Shown here piece by piece: positions 27,360-35,989 of a DNA stretch of 64,000 bases. How positions within the stretch are numbered: position 1 is the stretch's first letter; every line of letters begins with the position of its first letter. The translations under genes and the position numbers were made by a program. The DNA comes from JAFGTX01 sp942492225 (GTDB lineage: Bacteria; Bacillota; Clostridia; Peptostreptococcales; Acidaminobacteraceae): positions 58,627 to 122,626 of the forward strand of contig CALODS010000022.1 in the NCBI GenBank assembly GCA_942492225.1, in the 5' to 3' direction. The notes beneath the pieces were generated by a model, which saw nothing but the letters and a program-made list of their open reading frames with translations, searched no databases and had not been told where the DNA came from.

Positions 27360-27770
27360 ATGAGTAATAACAATTCAGATGTTCCTTCCGCCACGGACGA
27401 AGAACCCGATTTAGAAATGATAAGAATTGATAATGTCATTAATGATATTAAGTCTATCATGGGTGATACGAGTCAATCCGAAGAACATTTAAAGCATTAT
27501 ATTTCTAAGGTGGAGCATCATTTAAACAATCATCAGATACAAGAATTAAATAGTATTGATAAGGGTGAAATCAAAAGATTGATAATGAAACATCCCTATT
27601 TTAGAAATCAGTGTAATTATATAATTCGATTGACAACTATCATGAAATATCTGAAGAAAAAAGGATTAGATGTTCATTTACGAAACATAGATTTACTGGT
27701 AGATGAAATTATCATGTCAATAGATGGTATTGAAAAAAGAGGGTATGACAAATACCTTATGAAGAGATAG
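27360..27770 (+). CDS. Small acidic helical protein, function unknown
   Basis: A 136-residue soluble protein preceded by its own strong promoter and a GAAAGGGG element. The first 20 residues are a disordered acidic stretch (SATDEEPDLEM); the rest is charged and probably alpha-helical (KSIMGDTSQSEEHLKHYISKVE, then KRLIMKHPYFRNQCNYIIRLT). No family was recognised. It lies upstream of the solitary DNA methyltransferase, with a hairpin terminator between the two genes, so the link is positional only. Confidence 0.6.
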   Translation: MSNNNSDVPSATDEEPDLEMIRIDNVINDIKSIMGDTSQSEEHLKHYISKVEHHLNNHQIQELNSIDKGEIKRLIMKHPYFRNQCNYIIRLTTIMKYLKKKGLDVHLRNIDLLVDEIIMSIDGIEKRGYDKYLMKR

Positions 27771-27796
27771 CTTTGGGAAACCAAAGCTATTTTTAG
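27767..27796 (+). terminator. Terminator or attenuator with a GAAA tetraloop
   Basis: Stem ATAGCTTTGG/CCAAAGCTAT closed by GAAA, followed by TTTTTAGG. It overlaps the stop codon of the 27360 gene. The methyltransferase ATG follows 13 bp later, so complete termination would leave that gene without a visible promoter; partial read-through is more likely. Confidence 0.75.
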
Positions 27797-27808
27797 GATA
27801 TTGAGATA

Positions 27809-29770
27809 ATGAAAACAGAAAATAATAGATATAAAACATTGTATCATCAATGTGAGACGTTTTTATGTGAGTATCTTGAATTAGATAAAGAGTTATTGAG
27901 ATCATTTACAAAACAACTATTGGATACAGAGAACTTAAAAGCGTATTATCATAATCTAATAATGCCGGCGGCAGTTTCTAGTGAAACTGTCGCTATTTGT
28001 GATGTTGAGGAATTCATACATATTATTGATCACTACGATGAATTGATTCATTTGAATTTGAGAGATAAAACAGGTAGTTATTATACGCCACATGAAATTA
28101 TTGATTTAATGATTGAAGAAATATTTAGTGAATCAGTCTTCCTTGAGAAAATTATAAATAGGGAATCTATTGTATTATTAGAGCCTTCGTGTGGCACGAT
28201 GATCTTTGTGAGATCTTTTATAAAACGTCTACATAATGAAGTTAAGGATATTACGTATTTAAAAAAAATAATAAAAGATTTAATTGTTGTTGACATACAA
28301 TTAGAACCCTTATTTTTAGGAATATTAGGACTGATAAAAGAAATTTATCCTCTTCTGAAAACTTTAGACACAACTTGGAGAGTGAGATGTTGCGATGCAT
28401 TAAAGATGACGGATCTTAATGGTTGCATAGATATTGTTCTCGGTAATCCTCCGTATCTTGGAGAAAAGGGAAATGCTGATTTTTTTAGAGCGCTAAAAAA
28501 CGATCTCTCGACGCAACCTTATTATGAAGGGCGAATGGATTTGTATTACTTCTTCATTCATATTGGAATCAATGCATTGAAACAGAATGGATTGTTGTCG
28601 TTCATAACGACCAATTATTTTATAAGTGCAGACAGTGCGACTCTACTAAGAGCAAGGTTGAAAAAAGAAATGGTATTTAAAAACATTATTGATTATTCTG
28701 GCGATAGAGTGTTTAAATCTGCTAAAGGCCAACATAATCTATCGTTTATTTTGCAGAAATCAACTCAACCGACAAAGTGTCGTATTATAAATGTTGCACA
28801 ATTTAAGTTGGGTTCTCTTCAGAAAATAAACGAAGCCGTCGTTGATGAAAGAAATTTATATGACGAAAGAGGATTAATCTCATTAATCAGCAATCCTCTA
28901 ACATATGAATTACTAAAAAAAATTCACAACAATTCAACTGGTGTATTAAATGATGAATTTGATGTTAAGCAGGGGATTGTTAGTGGGGCAGATATTGTAA
29001 CAAAATCAATACTAGAAAAAAATAGTGACATAACGCTCAATAAGAATATAAACAAAGGCGACCCAATATTTATCTTCTCTAATGAGCAAGATATGCCATT
29101 TGATGGTCCGTGGCAAAATTTTTATAAAAACAGTGATATACAAAAATATGCGATACATGCAATACCTAAATATTCTGTTTATTATGTTAATGAGGATAAC
29201 CCACCCTCTATTCAAGGTTTAAAACATTTAGAGACCTTTAGAGGCGTTCTTGAAAAACGTCGAGAAGTAAAATCGGGATATCGACAATGGTATCAACTTC
29301 AGTGGCCAAGAACAGCTGATTTATTCGAACAACCTAAATTGGTAATGCCCCAACGAAGTATAAACAATACTTTTGCTTACACAGAAAAGCCCTTTTATGG
29401 CAGTGCAGACATTTACTATATAATCCATGTAGAAAAAAATATTGAGGCGTTGTTATACTTAAATGGTGTTGTTAATTCTAAGTTATATTATTATTGGTTA
29501 TACCATAGAGGTAAGAAAAAAGGTGAAATGCTTGAATTGTATTCAACACCAATTAAAAATTTGCCTATTATTCATTATGTGGGTGCAGTTTGGCAAAATG
29601 AGATCATTGTAAACGTTAAGAAGATTATGAAATTTATTAAAGATAATGTTTTGTCTGATTACAAAGAAAAACATCTAATTGATAGAATTATATATGAAGG
29701 ATTTTCATTGACTGATGAAGAAATAAATGAAGTGGAAACATTTTATAAAAAAAATAATCAGAGGGGTTAA
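27809..29770 (+). CDS. Solitary adenine-specific DNA methyltransferase (Eco57I/TaqI-like, gamma class)
   Basis: A 653-residue N6-adenine methyltransferase. Motif X is TGSYYTPHEII; motif I (AdoMet binding) is LEPSCGTMIF, with Glu125; the catalytic motif IV is NPPY at 213-216. The C-terminal half is a TaqI_C-type target-recognition domain with the family signature EKRREVKSGYRQWYQLQWPR and later KPFYGSADIYYI. As far as I recall, the same signature occurs in CamA, the conserved orphan methyltransferase of Clostridioides difficile that affects sporulation. No endonuclease domain or neighbouring endonuclease gene is visible, so this looks like an orphan regulatory methylase. It recognises an unknown sequence. 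An overlapping operon gene follows after 5 bp. Confidence 0.85.
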   Translation: MKTENNRYKTLYHQCETFLCEYLELDKELLRSFTKQLLDTENLKAYYHNLIMPAAVSSETVAICDVEEFIHIIDHYDELIHLNLRDKTGSYYTPHEIIDLMIEEIFSESVFLEKIINRESIVLLEPSCGTMIFVRSFIKRLHNEVKDITYLKKIIKDLIVVDIQLEPLFLGILGLIKEIYPLLKTLDTTWRVRCCDALKMTDLNGCIDIVLGNPPYLGEKGNADFFRALKNDLSTQPYYEGRMDLYYFFIHIGINALKQNGLLSFITTNYFISADSATLLRARLKKEMVFKNIIDYSGDRVFKSAKGQHNLSFILQKSTQPTKCRIINVAQFKLGSLQKINEAVVDERNLYDERGLISLISNPLTYELLKKIHNNSTGVLNDEFDVKQGIVSGADIVTKSILEKNSDITLNKNINKGDPIFIFSNEQDMPFDGPWQNFYKNSDIQKYAIHAIPKYSVYYVNEDNPPSIQGLKHLETFRGVLEKRREVKSGYRQWYQLQWPRTADLFEQPKLVMPQRSINNTFAYTEKPFYGSADIYYIIHVEKNIEALLYLNGVVNSKLYYYWLYHRGKKKGEMLELYSTPIKNLPIIHYVGAVWQNEIIVNVKKIMKFIKDNVLSDYKEKHLIDRIIYEGFSLTDEEINEVETFYKKNNQRG

Positions 29771-29774
29771 CTGA

Positions 29775-31118
29775 ATGAAACGGGTTATTACAGCGGTCGT
29801 TACAATTGGATTAATTTGTATAAGTATATTTATACTCAAAGATAAAGTGATGGTATCAACAATTGAACGACAAAAGGTTGTTCATCCATCAGAGGATGTC
29901 TTAAATCAGTTTGGAAAGTTAACGGTTAATGGATTTTCTTGGATTTCAGAAGATATTCACTGGGTGGGTGATGAAACACTTACCTTTAGTGGTAAACGGA
30001 CAACTGAAAAAAGTGGCTCTTATTATTTTGATGTTAATACATTGGAAGTTTATGAAAAAAAATCCGAAAATCATTTAGATAATGAAATAATTTTATATGA
30101 AGATAATGAACGGACTGTATATACGGATCGTGTCCATGATGGATTATTTATAAAAATTGGTGATAACGTAAAAGAATTGTTGCCGAATCAACCTTACGGC
30201 AAATCAGAAGAACTTGTATTATCTAAAAATAAGAAGAAACTTGGTTTTTTAGATAAAGAGAAAAAACGATATATGACCTTTGATACAATAAGCGGAAAAA
30301 CTTCAACGATGACATATAAAAAAGGTGAATTTGAATCACTAAGTTCAACTGATCAAATTCAGTTGTCAAATGATGGCGGATTTATCTCATTTGAAGAAAA
30401 GTATGAATCATTAACAAATAATAACTTTTCTATATTAGGTGCGGATTCAGGTAAATATTACGGTAAAAATATTAAAGGGATTAGGCCTACATTTTCTCCA
30501 GATTCAAAAAAAGTAGCCTTTATTTATACTGGTGAAATTAATCAACCTCAAAAAGATAGAAAAATAGGTTTATTCGTTTTAAAATTCAAAAAAATAATTT
30601 ATTTGGATACATTAATCCAAGACGAAAATTTTTATCCCCTTTTAGGTTGGTCAAATGATAGTGTAAATATCTATGTGATAACAGAGTCTGCGGATAAAAC
30701 GATTAAGCTTAATATAATTAATACAAAAGAAGGTAGTTGCTCAGCTATAGTATTACCTATAAATCACGAGGTTACAGAGATTAAAGAAATTAAAATAGCA
30801 AATAATCATGCTTATATTGTGATGAATGATGGTATATTAGTTTCGGTAGATTTAGACAGTGGTCGATACAATTTTTATGACGGATTACAAATAATGCCCA
30901 ATGATTCTTATTTGCATCAAATATCAGAAGAAGACTTTTTAGTTTATACAAACAATGAAGTTTGGGTCATTTCAAATACCGGACATGTCCTTGTATCAAA
31001 TTATGAAGGGGATGTTAGGGGAATATATTTAACCGCTAACAATACTAAGGTAGCGTTGCTAATTGAAAACAATGATCAAATCTACCTTCAAGTAAACACA
31101 ATAGCTAGAACATTGTAA
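29775..31118 (+). CDS. Membrane-anchored protein, probable TolB-like beta-propeller
   Basis: A 447-residue protein with an N-terminal membrane anchor (VITAVVTIGLICISIFIL) and a long extracytoplasmic part. Repeating strands such as WISEDIHWVGDETLTFSG, RPTFSPDSKKVAFIYTG and YPLLGWSNDSVNIYVI fit TolB/WD40-like propeller blades (Sx-D-S-K-K-VAF). No enzymatic motif was recognised. It starts 5 bp after the methyltransferase stop with GAGGGG before the ATG, so the two are cotranscribed. A membrane propeller together with a cytosolic DNA methyltransferase is an unusual pair; any functional link is speculative. Confidence 0.65.
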   Translation: MKRVITAVVTIGLICISIFILKDKVMVSTIERQKVVHPSEDVLNQFGKLTVNGFSWISEDIHWVGDETLTFSGKRTTEKSGSYYFDVNTLEVYEKKSENHLDNEIILYEDNERTVYTDRVHDGLFIKIGDNVKELLPNQPYGKSEELVLSKNKKKLGFLDKEKKRYMTFDTISGKTSTMTYKKGEFESLSSTDQIQLSNDGGFISFEEKYESLTNNNFSILGADSGKYYGKNIKGIRPTFSPDSKKVAFIYTGEINQPQKDRKIGLFVLKFKKIIYLDTLIQDENFYPLLGWSNDSVNIYVITESADKTIKLNIINTKEGSCSAIVLPINHEVTEIKEIKIANNHAYIVMNDGILVSVDLDSGRYNFYDGLQIMPNDSYLHQISEEDFLVYTNNEVWVISNTGHVLVSNYEGDVRGIYLTANNTKVALLIENNDQIYLQVNTIARTL

Positions 31119-31204
31119 CGATACGATTATTTAAACAAATAAAAATGTCTTGTTTGAGAGATACAATTCATGGTATGCTCTTCTTAGTTAAAGGAGAGAT
31201 GCAC

Positions 31205-31729
31205 ATGTTTACAACAAGAAATATAGTCGTGGCTGGTTTAGTAGCCGCTCTAGTTACAGTCGGTACAATGTTGATACAAATACCAGTTGGTGTATCAGGA
31301 TATGTCCATTTGGGTGATTCTATGGTCTATTTATCTGGGATTTTGTTAGGACCTGTATTAGGTGGTCTGGCAGCAGGGTTAGGTTCTTTCTTAGCGGATA
31401 TGATGTCTGGATATGCTGTTTATGCATTACCAACATTTATCATTAAAGGCTTAGATGCTGCAACAATTGCATTAGTGTATAAGATGATTTCTGGTGGAAG
31501 CGATTCTTCAACTAGAAAAACATTTGCCTATGTGGTTGCTTTTATTGGTGGTAGTGTTGTTATGACAAGTGGGTATTTCTTATTTGCATCATTCTTATAT
31601 GGTGTTGGTGGTGCTGCACTGAGTGTTTTACCAAACTTATTCCAAGGCGTTGTTGGTGGAGTGGTCAGTATTCCATTTTTTCTTCTCTTTACAACGGCTA
31701 GATTTACTCAAGCAATAGAAAAAAGATAG
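31205..31729 (+). CDS. ECF transporter S component
   Basis: About 174 residues with five to six hydrophobic segments and the conserved motifs of substrate-specific S components (GYVHLGDSMVYLSGILLG, LAAGLGSFLADMMSGYAVY, PTFIIKGLDA), which match the PF07155-like group. These proteins bind a vitamin or similar micronutrient and use the shared EcfAAT energising module, not encoded here. I place the start at ATG 31205 because AAGGAGAG precedes it; an ATG at 31145 would add 20 unlikely residues. The substrate cannot be told from sequence, and I saw no riboswitch in the 86 bp upstream. Confidence 0.8.
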   Translation: MFTTRNIVVAGLVAALVTVGTMLIQIPVGVSGYVHLGDSMVYLSGILLGPVLGGLAAGLGSFLADMMSGYAVYALPTFIIKGLDAATIALVYKMISGGSDSSTRKTFAYVVAFIGGSVVMTSGYFLFASFLYGVGGAALSVLPNLFQGVVGGVVSIPFFLLFTTARFTQAIEKR

Positions 31730-31750
31730 TTATTAACGATATAAAATTTT

Positions 31751-31777
31751 AAAGATGTCCTTTGGACATCTTTTTTT
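31751..31777 (+). terminator. Rho-independent terminator after the ECF S component
   Basis: Stem AAAGATGTCC/GGACATCTTT, loop TTT, then seven Ts. Confidence 0.9.
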
Positions 31778-31921
31778 GTTGCGAACAAACACGGGCTTTC
31801 TAAAAAAATGGAAATAGTCATAGAAGTATCCATTTTATTCATAATGTGTTCCGAGATGGGAAACAGTTTTATCTAGTGGTTAGGAATGTAAAAAAATGGT
31901 AAAATATCAATAGGAGGCTTT

Positions 31922-34168
31922 ATGTACAAACATCTATTATTGATTTTATTGTTTTCTGTTTTGGGTGTGTTTCTTAGAATCGTGCCGACTTATGAAATGA
32001 TTGTTGGAATTTTTATTTTGGGAATGGTTATTAAGTTATATTTTAAGTGGTCTTTTGCTTATTGTTTGACGATTATTTGTATTGGATTGTCAATAGCATG
32101 GTTCAGTTTAGGTTTTTTTTATCATACAAATATTCTTGTTGCTTATGATGAGTTTCATACTTACAAAGGGATTGTAAAAGAGTTTGAGTCTGAAAGTAAT
32201 CAAGGCACTATAGAAATTATTTCAGTTGATGGTCATCGTATATTACCTAAAAAAGTACTTGTTAAATTATTGGATTCAACAATTCATATAGGGCAAAAAA
32301 TAGAATTAGAGGCAATCATCAAAAAAATAGACTCCCCAACAAATCCTGGTGAAGCAAACTTTAGATACATTTATTACGGAAAAAACATTATAGGTAAAAT
32401 AGAAACAATTGCAAAAATTAATATGGAAGAAAAAGAAAGTGTGAGTAATCTATTGCATTTAAAAGAGCAACTTATTTCCCGATTAACTAGAGACATGCGT
32501 AATGATCAGCTTGGACTATCTTTAGCGATGTCAATAGGAGACAAATCATACCTTCTCGAAGAAGATGAAGTAGGATTACGCAAATTAGGATTGAGTCACA
32601 TTCTAGTAGTTTCGAGTTTGCATGTAGGTTTACTTGTTGTGATTTTAAGTGGTCAACTTAATTTATTAAAGGTATCTTTTATTAAAAAAGAGCTTATTTT
32701 AGTTGGATTTTTACTTATGCTTTTGTTTATAACAACATCAAAAATATCCGTTCTAAAGTGTATATTTATTTATATCACACATTTGATTGCTCAACTGAAT
32801 AATAGAAAACCGTTCTATTTGTTTTCCCTTGCATTGTATACGCTATTGGCGCTTGTGATGAATCCATTTTATTTTTATAACCTTTCATTTACGCTATCTT
32901 TGATGGCTTATATTGGGGTGTTTGTCTACTATAGATACTCATCTAGCCACTGCCATAAATGGCTTAGACCTTGGTATTTGGTGTTGTGTATTTATATTGC
33001 CATTACGCCAATATTCCTAATGACCTTTGGTGGATTTCATTATTTAGGGCTAATTATTTCTCCTTTTCTAATGCCCTATTTAGAAGCTCTAATTGGTATC
33101 AATTTTTTAAATGTGATGGTACAATCTTTTGTTGACCTGTCTTTTTTTACACATATTGTAAACTATGCTCTTGAGCCTTTAAAAATGCTAGTGAATATTT
33201 CAAATAGACTATCTGATCATTATCTGATGATTCCTTATGCTAGTGGAATTTTATTAATTCTATCATTTATATTGAGTTTAATGTGTCTACATAAAACGAA
33301 AAAACCTTATCAGCACAAGTTGTTTAAATGTCTTGCTGTTTTCGGAGTGATAATTCTAATTTTTACAGTTATTGAGCATCATGGTCCTATGCGTGTCTAT
33401 TACTTAGATGTAGGAATGGGTGATAGTCAATATATTTATCAAGGCAATACAAGCGTTTTAATTGATGGTGGGAAAAGTTTCTCTACATATCATTTAAAAA
33501 ATATAATGAAAAAAACAGGTGAGAAAACGGTTGATATTGGAATTATAAGTCACGAGCATAATGATCATTTTGGTGGTATGATTGAATTGCTAGAAGAGAA
33601 CAGTATTCGTAAGTTATATATGACGGAATATGCTTATTTAGCCTTGAAAGATAACTATTCAGTGATTGAACGCTATAAGGAAAAGAATCAAATCAATATT
33701 GTAAAAGAACCAGTGAAGATTTCAGCCTTTAGTGATTGGCAATTAACTCTTTTTCCACCGATGATAAAAAGTGACGAGCTAAATAATCACTCGATGCTTA
33801 CGTTGCTTCAACGTGGTAAACTAGACTTTTTATTTACTGGTGATGCAGAAAAAGAAGAAGAACAATGGATGACTTCTTTTATTCCAGGTTATATAACACC
33901 GCCGCTAGACTATTTAAAGGTGCCGCATCATGGTTCAATAACATCATCTTGTGAAAGTTTCCTCTTAGCGGTCAAGCCTAACTATGGTATGATAAGTGTA
34001 GGTGAAAATAATCACTACGGATTGCCTGATAAAGAAATTTTAGACAGATATCAATCAATAGGTACCGAAATTTTCAGAACAGATCAGCAGGGTGGTCTTG
34101 AAATAAAGGTTATTTATCCCTGGGTATTTCATAAAGACTATTTAGGAGAGAAACATGTCATACAATGA
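31922..34168 (+). CDS. comEC: DNA internalization-related competence protein ComEC/Rec2
   Basis: A 748-residue membrane protein forming the channel that takes up single-stranded DNA during transformation. N-terminal DUF4131-like region (about 20-170) with two membrane segments; the competence domain (about 190-470) with LGLSHILVVSSLHVGLLVVI, the family hallmark, and many membrane segments; and a C-terminal metallo-beta-lactamase domain with H544-E-H546-N-D548-H549 in SHEHNDHFGG and a later PHHGS. Its full length argues for a functional protein. Start ATG with AGGAGG. It ends in TGA and overlaps holA by 14 bp, a common arrangement in Clostridia. comEC alone does not prove competence. Confidence 0.92.
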   Translation: MYKHLLLILLFSVLGVFLRIVPTYEMIVGIFILGMVIKLYFKWSFAYCLTIICIGLSIAWFSLGFFYHTNILVAYDEFHTYKGIVKEFESESNQGTIEIISVDGHRILPKKVLVKLLDSTIHIGQKIELEAIIKKIDSPTNPGEANFRYIYYGKNIIGKIETIAKINMEEKESVSNLLHLKEQLISRLTRDMRNDQLGLSLAMSIGDKSYLLEEDEVGLRKLGLSHILVVSSLHVGLLVVILSGQLNLLKVSFIKKELILVGFLLMLLFITTSKISVLKCIFIYITHLIAQLNNRKPFYLFSLALYTLLALVMNPFYFYNLSFTLSLMAYIGVFVYYRYSSSHCHKWLRPWYLVLCIYIAITPIFLMTFGGFHYLGLIISPFLMPYLEALIGINFLNVMVQSFVDLSFFTHIVNYALEPLKMLVNISNRLSDHYLMIPYASGILLILSFILSLMCLHKTKKPYQHKLFKCLAVFGVIILIFTVIEHHGPMRVYYLDVGMGDSQYIYQGNTSVLIDGGKSFSTYHLKNIMKKTGEKTVDIGIISHEHNDHFGGMIELLEENSIRKLYMTEYAYLALKDNYSVIERYKEKNQINIVKEPVKISAFSDWQLTLFPPMIKSDELNNHSMLTLLQRGKLDFLFTGDAEKEEEQWMTSFIPGYITPPLDYLKVPHHGSITSSCESFLLAVKPNYGMISVGENNHYGLPDKEILDRYQSIGTEIFRTDQQGGLEIKVIYPWVFHKDYLGEKHVIQ

Positions 34169-35210
34169 TTTTATAAAAGATATAAAAGAAGATAAATTAA
34201 GTCCAATTTATGTATTTTGGGGACACGAAGATTATTTAATAGAAAACTCATTGAAAATGTTAAAAAAGACAGTTGTGGGAGATGCATACGAAGCGTTCAA
34301 CTATATTGTTTTAGATGCTTTAGAGGCGACCGTAGAGCATGTGTTAGAGTCAGCAGAAACATTGCCGTTATTTGCAGACAGAAAAGTTGTTCTTGTTAAG
34401 AATGCACCTTATTTTCAAAAAACTAAAAATGGATTAAATGGTAAAGATGAAGATAAATTCCTTCATTATATAAGTGAACCTTCTACATCGACAATTATGA
34501 TTTTTCATAGTGCTGGTGATTTAGATAAAAGAAGAAAAGTGTACAAAACTGTTCAAAAATCAGGAAAAATTATTGATTTTAATAAATTTAATGATGTGGA
34601 TTTCGCGAAATGGGTTGCAAAAAGGTTTAAATCTGAAAATGTGACGATTGATAGTGGGACGCTACGTTATTTCGTTGAGGCTGTAGGATATCTTGGAAAG
34701 AATTCAGAGAAAACACTTTATGAAATCAATTCGGAAATTGATAAATTAGTGCACTTTTCCAAAGAATCAGGTAGTGTTACAAAAGATTACATCAATAAGG
34801 TTGTGAAAAAAACTTTTGAAACAAACATATTTGAGTTATTAGATGCATTATCAGATGGGAATATTGCATCCGGCTTACATTCAGTTCATGAGTTAATAGG
34901 ACATGGGGAAGCGCCGCTTAAAATTATTTCGATGATTAGTCGTCAATTTAGGATGATTTACAAGACAAAGGGATTGCAAAGTGAAGGTCATTCGGGCAAT
35001 TCGATTGCTAGTAAATTAGGTGTTCCGGGTTTTGTTGCTAATAAGAATATAAACTTTGGACGTCGCATGAGTTTTGATATGCTCGGCGAAATTATTGGTG
35101 ATTGCATCAAGTATGAGAGAATGATCAAAACGGGAAAGATGGCTAATGAAATAGCTCTTGAAACATTGATTGTTGAAATAGTACGTGTGTTAAAGCGTGG
35201 AAATAGATAA
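34155..35210 (+). CDS. holA: DNA polymerase III subunit delta
   Basis: A 351-residue clamp-loader subunit. Hallmarks: PIYVFWGHEDYLIENSLKML at the N-terminus, the variable Walker-like region, and the C-terminal helical domain with FELLDALSDGNIASGLHSVHELIGHGEAPLKII (a motif common to delta subunits). The gene overlaps comEC by 14 bp. Delta opens the beta clamp during loading. Repeats and hairpins follow its stop codon. Confidence 0.9.
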   Translation: MSYNDFIKDIKEDKLSPIYVFWGHEDYLIENSLKMLKKTVVGDAYEAFNYIVLDALEATVEHVLESAETLPLFADRKVVLVKNAPYFQKTKNGLNGKDEDKFLHYISEPSTSTIMIFHSAGDLDKRRKVYKTVQKSGKIIDFNKFNDVDFAKWVAKRFKSENVTIDSGTLRYFVEAVGYLGKNSEKTLYEINSEIDKLVHFSKESGSVTKDYINKVVKKTFETNIFELLDALSDGNIASGLHSVHELIGHGEAPLKIISMISRQFRMIYKTKGLQSEGHSGNSIASKLGVPGFVANKNINFGRRMSFDMLGEIIGDCIKYERMIKTGKMANEIALETLIVEIVRVLKRGNR

Positions 35211-35321
35211 CTTATTCCTTTGGACAGCTTGAAGAATTCAGCTTATTCCTTCGGACAGCTTGAAGAATTCAGCTTATTCCTTCGGACAGCTTGAAGAATT
35301 CAGCTTATTCCTTCGGACAGC
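35211..35321 (+). repeat. Tandem array of 31-bp repeats (3.6 copies)
   Basis: Directly after the holA stop are three full copies of a 31-bp unit (35211-35241, 35242-35272, 35273-35303) and an 18-bp partial copy (35304-35321). The unit starts CTTATTCCTTCGGACAGC and ends TTGAAGAATTCAG; copies 2 and 3 are identical and copy 1 has one substitution (TTTGG for TTCGG). Each TTGAAGAATTCAG part is an imperfect inverted repeat. No ORF covers the array. The unit resembles a mobile or recombinational intergenic repeat; I do not recognise the family. Confidence 0.9.
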
Positions 35322-35346
35322 CCAAACAATACTGCGTATTGTTTGG
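35322..35346 (+). repeat. Perfect 11-bp hairpin next to the tandem array
   Basis: CCAAACAATAC/GTATTGTTTGG around a TGC loop, directly following the last repeat copy. A smaller hairpin, TACGC-TGGC-GCGTA, follows at 35347-35360. Confidence 0.88.
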
Positions 35347-35366
35347 TACGCTGGCGCGTACAATAT

Positions 35367-35428
35367 AAAAAAAGAATTATTAAAGAAAACAACCGCGAAC
35401 GCTTATTTTCTTTAATAATTCTTTTTTT
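35367..35428. terminator. Perfect 23-bp inverted repeat, probable bidirectional terminator between holA and rpsT
   Basis: The arms 35367-35389 and 35406-35428 are perfectly complementary (AAAAAAAGAATTATTAAAG pairs with CTTTAATAATTCTTTTTTT plus four more pairs), separated by a 16-base loop. A- and T-runs at the ends give a T-tail on either strand, suiting two convergent genes. The stem is unusually long and AT-rich. Downstream at 35432-35470 GTCCT/AGGAC inverted elements echo the GGACAG of the repeats. Confidence 0.8.
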
Positions 35429-35536
35429 ATGCTGTCCTTGCTTTACACGATAATAAAGGACCATCCGAGGACAGTCCTTTCGCTCTATTTGACGTGTGAA
35501 TATGGGGAACATGACGGTGTCTCATCATTCAACGAA

Positions 35537-35800
35537 TTAAGCCATTTTGTTCATTTTTGCAGCAAGTCTAGAAATTTTTCTAGATGCAGCTTTCTTGTGA
35601 ACAGTTTTCTTAGCACCAGCCTTAGATAAAAGCTTTTGTACATTGTTAAATAATACAGTAGCTTCTTCTTTGTTACCAGCTTCAAGAGCAGCTAAGAATT
35701 TCTTTTCAGCAGTTTTGAGAGCTGATTTTCTTGATTTGTTCTGAAGAGTTTTCTTTTCGATAACTAAGATTCTCTTTTTAGCAGATTTAATATTTGCCAT
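35537..35800 (-). CDS. rpsT: 30S ribosomal protein S20
   Basis: An 87-residue basic protein. MANIKSAKKRILVIEKKTLQNKSRKSALKTAEKK and the C-terminal LSKAGAKKTVHKKAASRKISRLAAKMNKMA are textbook S20, a primary 16S rRNA binder. Convergent with holA, divergent from lepA; rpsT next to lepA-hemW is normal in Firmicutes. Confidence 0.97.
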   Translation of the reverse strand: MANIKSAKKRILVIEKKTLQNKSRKSALKTAEKKFLAALEAGNKEEATVLFNNVQKLLSKAGAKKTVHKKAASRKISRLAAKMNKMA

Positions 35801-35836
35801 GTCATTACACCCCCTTGCTTGTTGATTAACAGTAGT

Positions 35837-35865
35837 ATTTTATCATGTGGATATTACAAAAGCAA
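35837..35865 (-). promoter_or_regulatory. Promoter of rpsT
   Basis: On the minus strand TTGCTT (35865-35860), 17-bp spacer, and TAAAAT (35842-35837) with a TG element just before the -10. It lies about 36 bp before the rpsT start. Confidence 0.75.
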
Positions 35866-35893
35866 GAAAAATATAATGAAAGGGAAAGGTTTA

Positions 35894-35923
35894 TTGCTTT
35901 ATGTTATTTTTATATGATATAAT
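35894..35923 (+). promoter_or_regulatory. Promoter of lepA
   Basis: TTGCTT (35894-35899), 18-bp spacer, TATAAT (35918-35923) with an extended -10 (TGA-TATAAT). It is roughly 65 bp before the lepA start. Confidence 0.75.
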
Positions 35924-35989
35924 TGTTAGGATTTTAAGAAAAAAAATTGTAGAAATGTGCAATTTACTATATTTGTAGGAGAGATATTA

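Noticed and set aside
35211..35321. A CRISPR array
   Set aside because: The 31-bp units are directly adjacent with no unique spacers, and no cas genes are present.
35440..35536. A stretch resembling the GAGGAAAGTCC element of RNase P RNA (GAGGACAGTCC at about 35466)
   Set aside because: Too short a space, no other conserved regions of rnpB nearby, and the match also arises from the GGACAG/GTCCT repeats.
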